Below, piece by piece: positions 1 through 6,681 of a stretch of DNA of 17,009 bases. Where the stretch lies: assembly GCA_023444095.1 (NCBI GenBank), contig JAEZRP010000021.1, positions 1-17,009 on the forward strand, given 5' to 3'. Under the pieces are notes generated by a model. The model had not been told where the DNA came from and made no database searches. It saw only the letters and a list, made by a program, of their open reading frames with translations. The position numbers were made by a program, and so were the translations under genes. This DNA is from Bacillota bacterium (GTDB lineage Bacteria > Bacillota > Clostridia > Christensenellales > Aristaeellaceae). Position 1 is the stretch's first letter. Each line of letters opens with the position of its first letter.

Positions 1-2
1 GT

Positions 3-458
3 TTGCTGGGTCTGATCGACGAGAAGTCTTCCCTTTTGGAAACATCCATCGATCCGATTGACTTTGTAAGCTGGGGGATGCTGCTGTATCAGATGCGCGA
101 CGCGACCATTGCCGACCTGCGCATTCCAGTAGACGGCGCATACAGCAACAAGACGATTCATGGAGCAGCTGTGCTAAAACCGAACATTGAGAAAAATGCA
201 AAGGCATTGCAGCAATTTCTGTCTGGGGAATCGACGGAGGTCCGCTTGTCGGCAATCCTGAGGGCAGGAAGCACCGGGGATCAGGTGCGGCAACTTCAGG
301 AGGAACTGATCAAGCTGGGGTATCTGTCGGGGGATGCATCTGGAGTCTATGACGAGGCAACAGTTGCAGCGGTCAAAGAGTATCAGCGCGCGAACAATCT
401 AACGATTGATGGGATCGCCGGTCCTGATACCCTCGGGGCTCTTTACGGCGTTTGGTAG
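3..458 (+). CDS. LCP-family wall protein, C-terminal part, with peptidoglycan-binding domain (5'-partial)
   Basis: The gene enters from the left edge, so the first visible codon (TTG at 3) is probably internal. Visible residues 1-72 resemble the end of a LytR-CpsA-Psr catalytic domain: the stretch LRIPVDGAYSNKTIHGAAVL followed by KNAKALQQFL is the usual closing strand and helix. Residues 86-149 form a PG_binding_1 repeat (VRQLQEELIKLGYLSG, then VKEYQRANNLTIDGIAGPDT). LCP proteins are membrane-anchored phosphotransferases that attach teichoic acids or other glycopolymers to peptidoglycan; the added domain would hold the enzyme at the wall. The membrane anchor and catalytic residues lie outside the window. 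No convincing terminator follows the TAG stop. The insertion-sequence remnant begins about 60 bp downstream. Confidence 0.75.
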   Translation: MLGLIDEKSSLLETSIDPIDFVSWGMLLYQMRDATIADLRIPVDGAYSNKTIHGAAVLKPNIEKNAKALQQFLSGESTEVRLSAILRAGSTGDQVRQLQEELIKLGYLSGDASGVYDEATVAAVKEYQRANNLTIDGIAGPDTLGALYGVW

Positions 459-644
459 AAGCCGGACGAGGATAATAACGCGGATGGAATAGGCCTGGAT
501 TATGCCTTTGTAGGATCTTGGGTCTGTTTCACCCCATTAGATCCATGTAACAGTGGAAATTTGAATGGCTGATGGAGTATCCTGATACTGCTGCTAGGAA
601 GCGAACGCTCGGCAAACGACCGCGCTTCCGGCGACGGTCCCATT

Positions 645-905
645 TTTGAGCATTTGAGCACGTGTTTCAAGTATCCTGCGGAGATCTGGAAGAGCATCTA
701 CACGACCAACACCGTCGAAGGATTCAACCGACAGCTGCGGAAGATCACCAAATCCAAGGGCGTGTTCCCGATGGATGATAGCCTTCCGAAAATGCTATAC
801 CTGGCGACAATGGATATTACAAAAAAATGAACCTGCCGACGGCAGGATTGGGGCCCAATCCATTCCCAGATTGTGATCTTCTTCGCCGACCGGCTGCCCA
901 GCTAA
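645..905 (+). pseudogene. IS256-family transposase, C-terminal remnant with nonsense mutation
   Basis: One frame reads FEHLSTCFKYPAEIWKSIYT, then TNTVEGFNRQLRKITKSKG, then FPMDDSLPKMLYLATMDITKK. This is the conserved C-terminal block of IS256/Mutator-type (Transposase_mut) enzymes, which carry YTTN(A/T)(I/V)E-x-(L/F)NRQLRK. A TGA at 828-830 interrupts it where relatives carry KKW, consistent with a TGG-to-TGA change. The same frame continues past the stop as DWGPIHSQIVIFFADRLPS to TAA at 903-905, the expected family ending. The N-terminal and DDE-catalytic parts are missing: upstream of about 640 the frame no longer resembles a transposase. The element cannot move by itself. Confidence 0.85.
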
Positions 906-920
906 GCCGAACAGAAAGCA

Positions 921-990
921 CAAATCGGCCAACCCGTCAAGGGTGAAATGAACGGCGCGACGCGCCGCCCTTGACAGGCCGCCCGATTTG
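921..990 (+). repeat. Long imperfect hairpin at the 3' end of the IS remnant
   Basis: Arms 921-943 and 968-990 pair (caaatcgg with ccgatttg, gtcaaggg with cccttgac). A nested palindrome, cggcgcg (953-959) and cgcgccg (961-967), sits at the tip. It begins 15 bp after the transposase stop, where IS elements often carry a transcription-blocking structure. No T-run follows, so a terminator role is only inferred. Confidence 0.6.
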
Positions 991-1093
991 CGCTACAAGG
1001 CGGACAAGGGCGCAGGCAGTGCCTGCTTCCGTCCTCTCTCATTGTGGTTCCCTTCCGCAGCTTTGGACTTTACACAGAATCCGGGACAGACCC
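971..1093 (+). repeat. IS256-family right end, inverted partner of 16885-17009
   Basis: Bases 971-1093 match the reverse complement of 16885-17009 at about 109 of 125 aligned columns, with one 2-base gap. Shared blocks include ttgacaggccgccc, ccgcagctttggactttaca and gggacagaccc. The terminal region (TTTACACA, then GGGACAGACCC) is typical of IS256-family ends. The pair defines two copies of the same or a closely related element in opposite orientation. Confidence 0.85.
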
Positions 1094-1125
1094 TAACCTT
1101 GGTGTCGTATACCGCCGAGCGTATC

Positions 1126-1311
1126 CTAGCAACCTTTATCGGGACATGCTATGCAATTCTTGTTCTGCTTGCCCACCATGTAATCGCAATGGCCACAATC
1201 GTTCATGCCCTTCGGCGTCTCTCCGGAGCACATGATCGTATCCGCAATCAAGGTCTCGAAATCGATCCGCGGCGCCTCATAGTTCCCGGTTCTCTTTGCA
1301 TTGGTCTGCAT
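1126..1311 (-). CDS. Six-cysteine small peptide, candidate RiPP precursor
   Basis: A 61-residue peptide. Residues 1-27 look like a leader with the segment NYEAPRIDFETLIADTI; the Y-x-x-P plus acidic/hydrophobic pattern recurs in small clostridial peptides encoded near radical SAM enzymes (recalled, not searched). The rest is a Gly/Asn/Lys-rich core with all six cysteines at 28, 39, 42, 53, 56 and 61, arranged C-x10-C-x2-C-x10-C-x2-C-x4-C and ending on Cys. The gene starts 48 nt after the radical SAM gene on the same strand. Its AAGGGAGG ribosome site, 7 nt before ATG, is much better than that of its neighbours, as expected for an abundant substrate. I infer that the upstream PqqD-like protein and radical SAM enzyme modify it, for example with thioether crosslinks. 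It could instead be a metal-binding or unrelated small protein. The stop lies 33 bp from the IS end. Confidence 0.65.
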   Translation of the reverse strand: MQTNAKRTGNYEAPRIDFETLIADTIMCSGETPKGMNDCGHCDYMVGKQNKNCIACPDKGC

Positions 1312-1359
1312 GTTGGTACCTCCCTTCTTTCAAAGTCTCTTTGCTCACGAGCTTCGGCG

Positions 1360-2475
1360 CTACTGGTTGACAGCGGTTCGTCGCACGTGCAAAAGATACA
1401 CGTATTCGCAGAGTTGGCGGTCCAACGTTTGCGGATCGCGTGTGCCCTCCCAGAATCTACCGGGGCAGCTCAGCTCGCATTCGTCGAGAAACGCGCAAGC
1501 CGCACATATGCGGTTCAGCTTGAATGCATCTGTATGCCGTTCGCGCAGCTGTCGCCATGCAGCGTCAAAACCCACCTCAAAGGGCTTCACCGTGATGCTT
1601 CTGTAAGATAGACAGTAGTTCATCTCACCGTTCCATCGGATGGCGCATCCAGTCTGCGATCCGATGCATGCCCTAACGGGTTGGTCGGTGTTTGGGTCGG
1701 GGGTGGGATGCTCAAAATTCCCGAACCTCTTTTCAAGCGCGGGTGCTTCCGCAAGTGCTCTCTCGATATCGTCGGAATCGCGGCCAAAGAAGCATGCTTG
1801 TTCGGCCGGTGTGAGAAGCGTCCCGTCGAGGTTTGAGTAAGACCTGTCATACATATGAGGAATCAAATCCAGTGTGAGCGCGCATGGCAGTCCCAGTGAA
1901 TGCGCGTACGCGCGCGCCTTGATGTAATCAAGCGCATTCTGGCGGATCACCGTGTAGCTCAGATCGACGGGCGTTCCCAGTGACTGTAAAAAAGCGACGC
2001 CCTTCTTTGTCTCAGTGAATCCGCGTGGATCGCCCGTAACCAAAGCGTACGTTTCATCCGCCCCCCCATAGAGCGACACAGATGCACCGTTGGGTGGATA
2101 TTCAGCGAACGCATGCTCCACGTCCTCGGAATAGCGAGCCGCATTCGTCATGATCGTGATGCGAAATCCCATTTCCGAAAGGTGCATATAGAGATCCGGA
2201 AAGCCGGGATAGCGGGTGCACTCCCCGCCCGTCAGCGTGAGGTACAGTACCCCCGCGTCGCGCAACTGCTCCGCCATATTCAGCCATTCGTCGACCGTAC
2301 GCAAGCGTCCGAACGGCGCGGCTTGCGCATCCGTCATGCGGATGTAGCACATTGGGCACGCGAAATTGCACCGGTAGGTCAACTCGAAAAAGCAAGATAG
2401 GGGAACCTTCCTGCGTATCGCTTCCTCGAGAAGCCTCTGGGATGGCTTTGTGGGATCACTTTCGTGCGGTTTCAT
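1360..2475 (-). CDS. Radical SAM/SPASM peptide-modifying enzyme
   Basis: A 371-residue protein. The radical SAM cluster motif C36-x3-C40-x2-C43 (CNFACPMC) binds the [4Fe-4S] that cleaves S-adenosylmethionine; LTLTGGEC near residue 80 is the SAM-contacting GGE motif. The C-terminus is a SPASM domain: CIGSQTGCAIRWNGEMNYC, then C-x2-C-x5-C-x3-C (CAACAFLDECELSC) and a further Cys, enough ligands for auxiliary iron-sulfur clusters. SPASM enzymes commonly modify ribosomal peptides (sactipeptides, ranthipeptides, PQQ, mycofactocin) or activate sulfatases. The ATG overlaps the stop of the PqqD-like gene by 4 bases (ATGA), indicating translational coupling. With a PqqD-type partner upstream and a Cys-rich peptide downstream, peptide maturase is the likely role. 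No sulfatase gene lies nearby. The exact crosslink chemistry cannot be read from sequence. Confidence 0.85.
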   Translation of the reverse strand: MKPHESDPTKPSQRLLEEAIRRKVPLSCFFELTYRCNFACPMCYIRMTDAQAAPFGRLRTVDEWLNMAEQLRDAGVLYLTLTGGECTRYPGFPDLYMHLSEMGFRITIMTNAARYSEDVEHAFAEYPPNGASVSLYGGADETYALVTGDPRGFTETKKGVAFLQSLGTPVDLSYTVIRQNALDYIKARAYAHSLGLPCALTLDLIPHMYDRSYSNLDGTLLTPAEQACFFGRDSDDIERALAEAPALEKRFGNFEHPTPDPNTDQPVRACIGSQTGCAIRWNGEMNYCLSYRSITVKPFEVGFDAAWRQLRERHTDAFKLNRICAACAFLDECELSCPGRFWEGTRDPQTLDRQLCEYVYLLHVRRTAVNQ

Positions 2476-2762
2476 GCGAGCTTGCCTTCCCCATATCTCT
2501 CAGCGATTCCATTGTCCAACAGATTGCGAACGAACACCGCAGTGTCCGAGTTCGCCTGCTGCCTGTCCACGCCGTATGTGTCTGCCAGCGCCTCCGCCAT
2601 GGCCGCCTGCTCTACACCCGCCTGCATCATCTCCCAGAGCCAAGCGCCCGTCTCGTTGAGCATCATGAAGGTCTGCGGCCTTGAAGTTTCTCTGCCGATG
2701 CTCACGACCACCCACTCGTCTACGATCTTTCTGAGCATGTACCCCTTCCGAATTCTGAGCAT
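2472..2762 (-). CDS. PqqD-family peptide-recognition protein
   Basis: A 96-residue protein with the PqqD fold signature: GYMLRKIVDEWVVVSIG at the start, then MMLNETGAWLWEMMQAGV, then a helical end with a Asp-rich VDRQQANSDTAVFVRNLLDN segment. PqqD-like proteins act as RiPP recognition elements that bind the leader peptide and present it to the radical SAM enzyme. ATG at 2762 is chosen because AAAGGA sits about 10 nt upstream; a second ATG at 2738 (MLRKIV) has GGAAGGGG only 3 nt away. First gene of the three-gene minus-strand unit, overlapping the radical SAM start by 4 bases. Confidence 0.85.
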   Translation of the reverse strand: MLRIRKGYMLRKIVDEWVVVSIGRETSRPQTFMMLNETGAWLWEMMQAGVEQAAMAEALADTYGVDRQQANSDTAVFVRNLLDNGIAERYGEGKLA

Positions 2763-2973
2763 ATGAACCCCATCCTTTCGCGCATGTGCAAGACGGCAAG
2801 CCCCTCCGGGTTTCCGTGTATCCGGCCAATATATAGATGTACCCCATGGTTTATGATATGATTTGCATTCATTTACTATGTATCATGGCTGAACTTTTTT
2901 ACGAGGTTCATGGGGTAGAATAATTTTGCCACAGGGTCTCCGCAGCGATCGGACGCATACGATTGACAGATAG
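2763..2973. other. Intergenic upstream of the RiPP-like unit, no gene seen
   Basis: This stretch should contain the promoter of the minus-strand PqqD-radical SAM unit. TATATT and TATCAT -10-like words occur on that strand (around 2826-2865), but none has a good -35 at 16-18 bp, so I do not assign one. No recognisable riboswitch or open frame was found. The first 200 bases before the PqqD start are notably AT-rich in the middle. Confidence 0.4.
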
Positions 2974-3042
2974 AAAACCGCCGCAGGAAGGCCGACGCTC
3001 GATATCGGGAGCGGACCTCCGGCGGCGTTTTTCTTTTCTTTC
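2974..3042 (-). terminator. Rho-independent terminator, CYTH operon (probably bidirectional)
   Basis: On the minus strand, about 49 nt after the CYTH stop, a GC stem (CCGCCGGAGG with CCTGCGGCGG, one mismatch) encloses an inner palindromic segment around gatatcg and is followed by TTTTCTATCT. The plus strand shows the same stem followed by TTTTTCTTTTCTTTC, so it could also stop transcription coming from the left. Confidence 0.75.
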
Positions 3043-3090
3043 GCCCCCTTATCGCGGCACCTGAATGAATGGCATTTGGAAATTCAGCAT

Positions 3091-3570
3091 TCACTCCACA
3101 GGGATTGCCTGCGCGATGGAATGGTTCTTATACCGGGCGTCGTCTGTGACCTCGCGGATAATCTGGAGAAAGGGCGGGAGCACGACTTGGTCGGATTCGT
3201 CGGAAAGCTCGATCTCAAGGACGGCGCGGTCGTTCCAGAAGGGGTAGGTGTCGAGCTCGAATGTCTGGCCCTCGTAGAGGAACACGCGGCGCACCTTCCG
3301 GATGACGGCGCAGGCGGGATCGCGGCGCTCAAGGTAGCCAAGGTAGTCGGCGCGCGTGATCTCCTCCTCGCGTTCCTCGGCGCGCGCGCCGGAAACGCGC
3401 AACTTGACGGTGTGATAGTATCTTCCGGCACGTTCGCGCACGCGCTCGGAAATGTCGCGCGGCGTCTTCAGGTAAACCTGCTCGATGGGCTCGCAGCTCA
3501 CCTCGCCGGGGACGGGTAGCGCGGGATAGCGGATGAGGTACTTCCGCTCCACCTCGTAATGCGCGCTCAT
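3091..3570 (-). CDS. CYTH-domain protein (triphosphate tunnel metalloenzyme family)
   Basis: A 159-residue protein opening with the CYTH signature E-x-E-x-K (E6, E8, K10 in YEVERKYL). Charged strand motifs follow as expected for a triphosphate-tunnel beta barrel: RVRERAGRYYHTVK, then REEEITRADY, IRKVRRVF and LEIELSDE. The family includes class IV adenylate cyclases, thiamine triphosphatases and inorganic triphosphatases; the substrate here cannot be decided. The usual YLIR start strand and the basic/acidic tunnel residues look complete. The ATG at 3570 overlaps the stop of the upstream DUF362 gene by 4 bases (ATGA), so the two are translated together. The frame is open further upstream, but that part is antisense-like and lies inside the neighbouring gene. 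Confidence 0.85.
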   Translation of the reverse strand: MSAHYEVERKYLIRYPALPVPGEVSCEPIEQVYLKTPRDISERVRERAGRYYHTVKLRVSGARAEEREEEITRADYLGYLERRDPACAVIRKVRRVFLYEGQTFELDTYPFWNDRAVLEIELSDESDQVVLPPFLQIIREVTDDARYKNHSIAQAIPVE

Positions 3571-4676
3571 TCGATGGTGACGAGCTCGTACTCGCTCGTG
3601 CCCAGACCGATGCGCGCGCCCTGCTCGATGCCGGCCTCCCACTTCGTGTCCGGATGGAGGGTATAAAGGTGATCGCGCCGCTTCTGGAACTTCTTCATGC
3701 CGAGGAGCGAATCCTCGGAGACGGGTTGCGCGTTCACCGCGTCCACGCACGCCTTGTCGAGCGCGACGGGATCGAAGGACGCGAACATGCCCACGTCCGG
3801 CACGATGGGCGCGTCGTTGTTGCCGTAGCAGTCACAGAACGGCGAAATATCCACGACGAGCGTGATGTGAAAGTGCGGCCTGTCCTTCAGAACCGCATAT
3901 GCGTACTCGGTTACGCGCCGGGACAGGAGCTCGCAACCGTTTTCGGCGCTCGGTTCCATGGCCTTCGTCGGGCACACCCCGATGCAGCGCCCGCAGCCGA
4001 CGCATCGGTCGAAATTCACGTGCGCCTTGCCGGAGACGAGGTGTACCGCGTCGTGCGCGCAGTTTTCGACGCAAACGCCGCAGCCGATGCAGGTTTCCGG
4101 ATCGGCGGTGGGTTTTTCGGATTCGTGCATCTCCGCCTTGCCGGCGGACGAGCCGCAGCCCATGCCGATGTTCTTGAGCGCGCCGCCAAACCCCGTGCCC
4201 TCGTGGCCCTTGAAGTGGTTGAGTGAGAGAAACACGTCGCTGTCGACCACCGCGCGCCCGATCTTCGCGTGCTTGACGTATTCGCCGCCAATGTCCACGA
4301 CCGCTTCGTCGTCGCCCTTGAGCCCGTCGGCGATGATGGTGTGGCAGCCAAGCTGGAACGGGTTGTAGCCGTGCCTGTACGCCACGTCGAGATGGTCGAG
4401 CGCGTTCTTGCGCGCGCCCGGGTAGAGCGTGGAGGCGTCGGTCACGAACGGCTTGCCGCCGCGCGACTTGACGTACTCGACGAGCGCGCGGGCGTAGTCC
4501 GGGCGCAGGAAGGCGAGGTTCCCGTCCTCTCCGAAGTGCAGCTTGATCGCCGTGAATTTATCCTGAAATTCGATTGCCCCGATGCCCGCCGCCAGCGCGA
4601 GGCGCATCATCTTGTCTGGCAGCGGCTCGTAGCCCGCGGCGCGCATGCTCGTGAAGTAAACCTTTGATTGGGCCAT
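3567..4676 (-). CDS. DUF362 protein with two [4Fe-4S] ferredoxin motifs
   Basis: A 369-residue protein. The N-terminal and central region (IKLHFGEDGNLAFLRP, VTDASTLYPGARKNALDHL, NHFKGHEGTGFGGALKNIGM) matches the DUF362 family. Two ferredoxin motifs follow: C-x2-C-x2-C-x3-C in CIGCGVCVENCAHDAV and CVGCGRCIGVCPTKAM, each able to bind a [4Fe-4S] cluster. The protein is probably cytosolic and redox-active; the family has no firmly settled reaction. ATG at 4676 is chosen because GGAGG lies 7 nt before it; an ATG 6 nt further upstream is too close to that site. Promoter at 4708-4736. First gene of an operon with the overlapping CYTH gene. The frame stays open far upstream inside topB, but this is a GC-driven shadow. 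Confidence 0.85.
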   Translation of the reverse strand: MAQSKVYFTSMRAAGYEPLPDKMMRLALAAGIGAIEFQDKFTAIKLHFGEDGNLAFLRPDYARALVEYVKSRGGKPFVTDASTLYPGARKNALDHLDVAYRHGYNPFQLGCHTIIADGLKGDDEAVVDIGGEYVKHAKIGRAVVDSDVFLSLNHFKGHEGTGFGGALKNIGMGCGSSAGKAEMHESEKPTADPETCIGCGVCVENCAHDAVHLVSGKAHVNFDRCVGCGRCIGVCPTKAMEPSAENGCELLSRRVTEYAYAVLKDRPHFHITLVVDISPFCDCYGNNDAPIVPDVGMFASFDPVALDKACVDAVNAQPVSEDSLLGMKKFQKRRDHLYTLHPDTKWEAGIEQGARIGLGTSEYELVTIE

Positions 4677-4707
4677 GTCCATTCCTCCAAAAATCTGCAT
4701 TGGTCTT

Positions 4708-4736
4708 ATTGTATCATCGCGCGGCGGATTGTACAA
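4708..4736 (-). promoter_or_regulatory. Sigma-A promoter for the DUF362-CYTH operon
   Basis: On the minus strand, TTGTAC (complement of 4731-4736), a 17-bp spacer, then TACAAT (complement of 4708-4713). The transcript would start near 4701, giving a leader of about 25 nt that carries the GGAGG ribosome site. The -35 shares the palindrome TTGTACAA (4729-4736) with the divergent topB promoter. Confidence 0.8.
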
Positions 4737-4757
4737 GCGGATGAGATGGGTTATAAT
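4729..4757 (+). promoter_or_regulatory. Sigma-A promoter for topB
   Basis: TTGTAC (4729-4734), a 17-bp spacer and a perfect TATAAT (4752-4757). The expected start near 4764 is only about 9 nt before the GTG start of topB, so the mRNA would be almost leaderless. The -35 lies in the palindrome shared with the divergent promoter. Confidence 0.85.
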
Positions 4758-4772
4758 GGTCTGGGTGATTGT

Positions 4773-6680
4773 GTGAAAAAACTCATCGTGGCGGAAAAGC
4801 CGTCCGTCGCGCGGGACATCGCGCGGGTGCTGGGCGTGCGCGGCAAGGATGAAGGCATGCTGACGGGCGAAAATTATGTCGTGACGTGGGCGCTCGGACA
4901 TCTCGTCGCGCTGTGCGAGCCGGACGAGCTCGATGAAAAATACAAAAAATGGCGCTGGGAGGATCTGCCCATCGTCCCGGACGAAATCCCGCTCAAGGTG
5001 CTCCCGAAGACCCGGTCTCAGTTCGCGGTCGTCAAAAAGCTGATGAATTCGGCGGAAATATCGTCGATCATCTGCGCGACGGATTCCGCGCGCGAGGGGG
5101 AGCTCATCTTCCGTTACATTTATCGGATGGCCAAATGCAAAAAGCCGGTGGAGCGCCTTTGGATCTCGTCGATGACCGATCAGGCGATCCGTCAGGGCTT
5201 TGAGAAGCTGCGCCCGGCGTCGGCCTACGACTCCATCTACGCCTCCGCAAAGTGCCGGAGCGAGGCGGACTGGATCGTCGGCATGAATGCTTCGCGCGCG
5301 TTCTCCATCCGCTACAACGCTCCGCTCCCCGTCGGGCGCGTTCAGACGCCGACCCTCTCCATGATCGTCGCGCGCGATCAGGAGATCGCGGAATTCGTGC
5401 CGAAGGACTATTGGGAGATTCGCGCCGATTTCGGCGATTACGAGGGGCTTTACTGGAACCCTGAGGGGAAGGAGGCCCGCGTCTACGATCCCGAAGAGGC
5501 CAAGAAAATCAAAAAGGAGATCGCGGGCGGAACGGGGAAGATCTCGGACAGCTCGTACGAGATGAAAAGGATGCCCCCGCCCCAGCTTTTTGATCTCACG
5601 ACGCTCCAGCGCGAAGCGAACCGGCGCTACGGCTATTCCGCCGAGAAGACGCTCTCGGTCGCACAATCGCTTTATGAGACGCGAAAACTCATCACGTACC
5701 CGCGCACCGACAGTCGTTACCTCTCAAGCGACATGCCGAAAAAGATTGCCGAAACGCTCAGGTGCCTCCCGGAGCCCTACGCAGGCTTCGTGCGAGCGCC
5801 GGAATGCAACCCCGACGCGCACGGTAAGCGCTACTACGACGATCAGAAGATCAGCGACCACCACGCCATCGTGCCTACGGAGAAGAAGGCCGATCCTGCC
5901 GCGCTTCCGCCAGACGAGCGGAACATCTACGACATGATTGCGCGCAGGCTCGTCGCCATCCATTACCCGGATTACCAGTACGAGTCGGCAAAGATCACGA
6001 CGATGGTCGGCCCGCATGATTTCCGCTCCCAAGGGGCGACGCCCGTGAAGGAAGGATGGCGCGCGCTCTATCGGGACGAGAGGCAGGCGCAGGCGGAACC
6101 CGCCCTCCCGCGCGTGCGGTCCGGCGAGGAGCGCAAGGTGGTCAAATCATCCGTCAGGGCGCAGAAGACGAAGCCACCCGCGCCGCACACGGATGCGTCG
6201 ATCCTGGGACTCATGGAAAATGCGGGGAGATCGGTTTTCATCCGGGAAACCGAGTCGGCCGGCGCGCCGGAGAGGCCCGAGGACGCGGAACTGCGAGAGC
6301 GCATGAAGAGCGCCGGGCTCGGTACCCCCGCCACCCGCGCCGCGACCATCGAGCGGCTCATTCAGGCGGGATACGCGAAGCGCAGCGGCAAAGCCATCGT
6401 CTCGACCGAGAAGGGCAGACAGCTCATCGCCGTGGCGCCGGATCAGATCGCCTCTCCCGCGACTACGGGTAAGTGGGAGAAGGCGCTCTACGACATGGCG
6501 AACAACGCCGATCCCGAGGCGCGCGCGGCGAAAACGGATCGCTTCATGTCCGGCATCCGGAAGTTCGCGGCGTTTCTCGTGGACGCGGCGAAGTCCGCAG
6601 ACGGAAGCGTGCGGTTTCAAAGGACGCCTTACATCAAAAAGGCCGCGCGGCGAACCACGCGGCCCAGAAAGGCGACATAG
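4773..6680 (+). CDS. topB: DNA topoisomerase III (type IA)
   Basis: A 635-residue enzyme that relaxes and decatenates DNA by transient single-strand cleavage. A Toprim domain at residues 1-130 carries KLIVAEKPSVARDIA (E8 metal ligand) and ATDSAREGELIF (D104, E108). The second acidic residue of the classical D-x-D is Ala here, an arrangement I recall from other Gram-positive TopB proteins. Strand-passage domains follow with the catalytic Tyr309 in ITYPRTDSRYL. The C-terminus (GLGTPATRAATIERLIQAGY, then a short basic tail) ends without the CxxC zinc fingers found in many relatives. GTG at 4773 gives the standard MKKLIVAEKPSV start; in-frame ATGs upstream (4668, 4746) overlap or precede the promoter. 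No Shine-Dalgarno is visible. The TAG stop is separated by a single base from the convergent nitroreductase stop. Confidence 0.92.
   Translation: MKKLIVAEKPSVARDIARVLGVRGKDEGMLTGENYVVTWALGHLVALCEPDELDEKYKKWRWEDLPIVPDEIPLKVLPKTRSQFAVVKKLMNSAEISSIICATDSAREGELIFRYIYRMAKCKKPVERLWISSMTDQAIRQGFEKLRPASAYDSIYASAKCRSEADWIVGMNASRAFSIRYNAPLPVGRVQTPTLSMIVARDQEIAEFVPKDYWEIRADFGDYEGLYWNPEGKEARVYDPEEAKKIKKEIAGGTGKISDSSYEMKRMPPPQLFDLTTLQREANRRYGYSAEKTLSVAQSLYETRKLITYPRTDSRYLSSDMPKKIAETLRCLPEPYAGFVRAPECNPDAHGKRYYDDQKISDHHAIVPTEKKADPAALPPDERNIYDMIARRLVAIHYPDYQYESAKITTMVGPHDFRSQGATPVKEGWRALYRDERQAQAEPALPRVRSGEERKVVKSSVRAQKTKPPAPHTDASILGLMENAGRSVFIRETESAGAPERPEDAELRERMKSAGLGTPATRAATIERLIQAGYAKRSGKAIVSTEKGRQLIAVAPDQIASPATTGKWEKALYDMANNADPEARAAKTDRFMSGIRKFAAFLVDAAKSADGSVRFQRTPYIKKAARRTTRPRKAT
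6636..6664 (-). terminator. Terminator of the ABC-nitroreductase operon inside topB
   Basis: On the minus strand, a 10-bp stem (GGCCGCGTGG with CCGCGCGGCC, one G-T pair) closes a TTCG tetraloop and is followed by five Ts. It begins 18 nt after the nitroreductase stop, yet lies wholly within the last codons of topB. Read on the plus strand the stem has no T-run after it, so it acts in one direction only. Confidence 0.85.
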
Positions 6681-6681
6681 C

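Larger units (their letters stand above)
520..1093 (+). mobile_element. Degenerate, internally deleted IS256-family element
   Basis: The right end at 1093 is supported by an inverted copy at 16885-17009. The left end at 520 is tentative: GGGTCTGT at 520-527 is the exact complement of ACAGACCC at 1086-1093. The span of about 574 bp is far shorter than a complete IS256-family element (about 1.3-1.4 kb), so most of the transposase has been lost. The flanks (taggatctt on the left, taaccttgg on the right) do not form a clean 8-9 bp target duplication, which suits an old or rearranged insertion. Confidence 0.6.

Noticed and set aside
2780..2830. Riboswitch-like GC-rich segment before the PqqD gene
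   Set aside because: Short GGAAACCCGG-like pieces recall riboswitch cores, but no full conserved core of any class could be built.
4677..5666. Long minus-strand open frame extending the DUF362 gene upstream through topB
   Set aside because: It is antisense to conserved topB motifs and crosses both divergent promoters, and GGAGG points to the ATG at 4676. It is open because the DNA is GC-rich.
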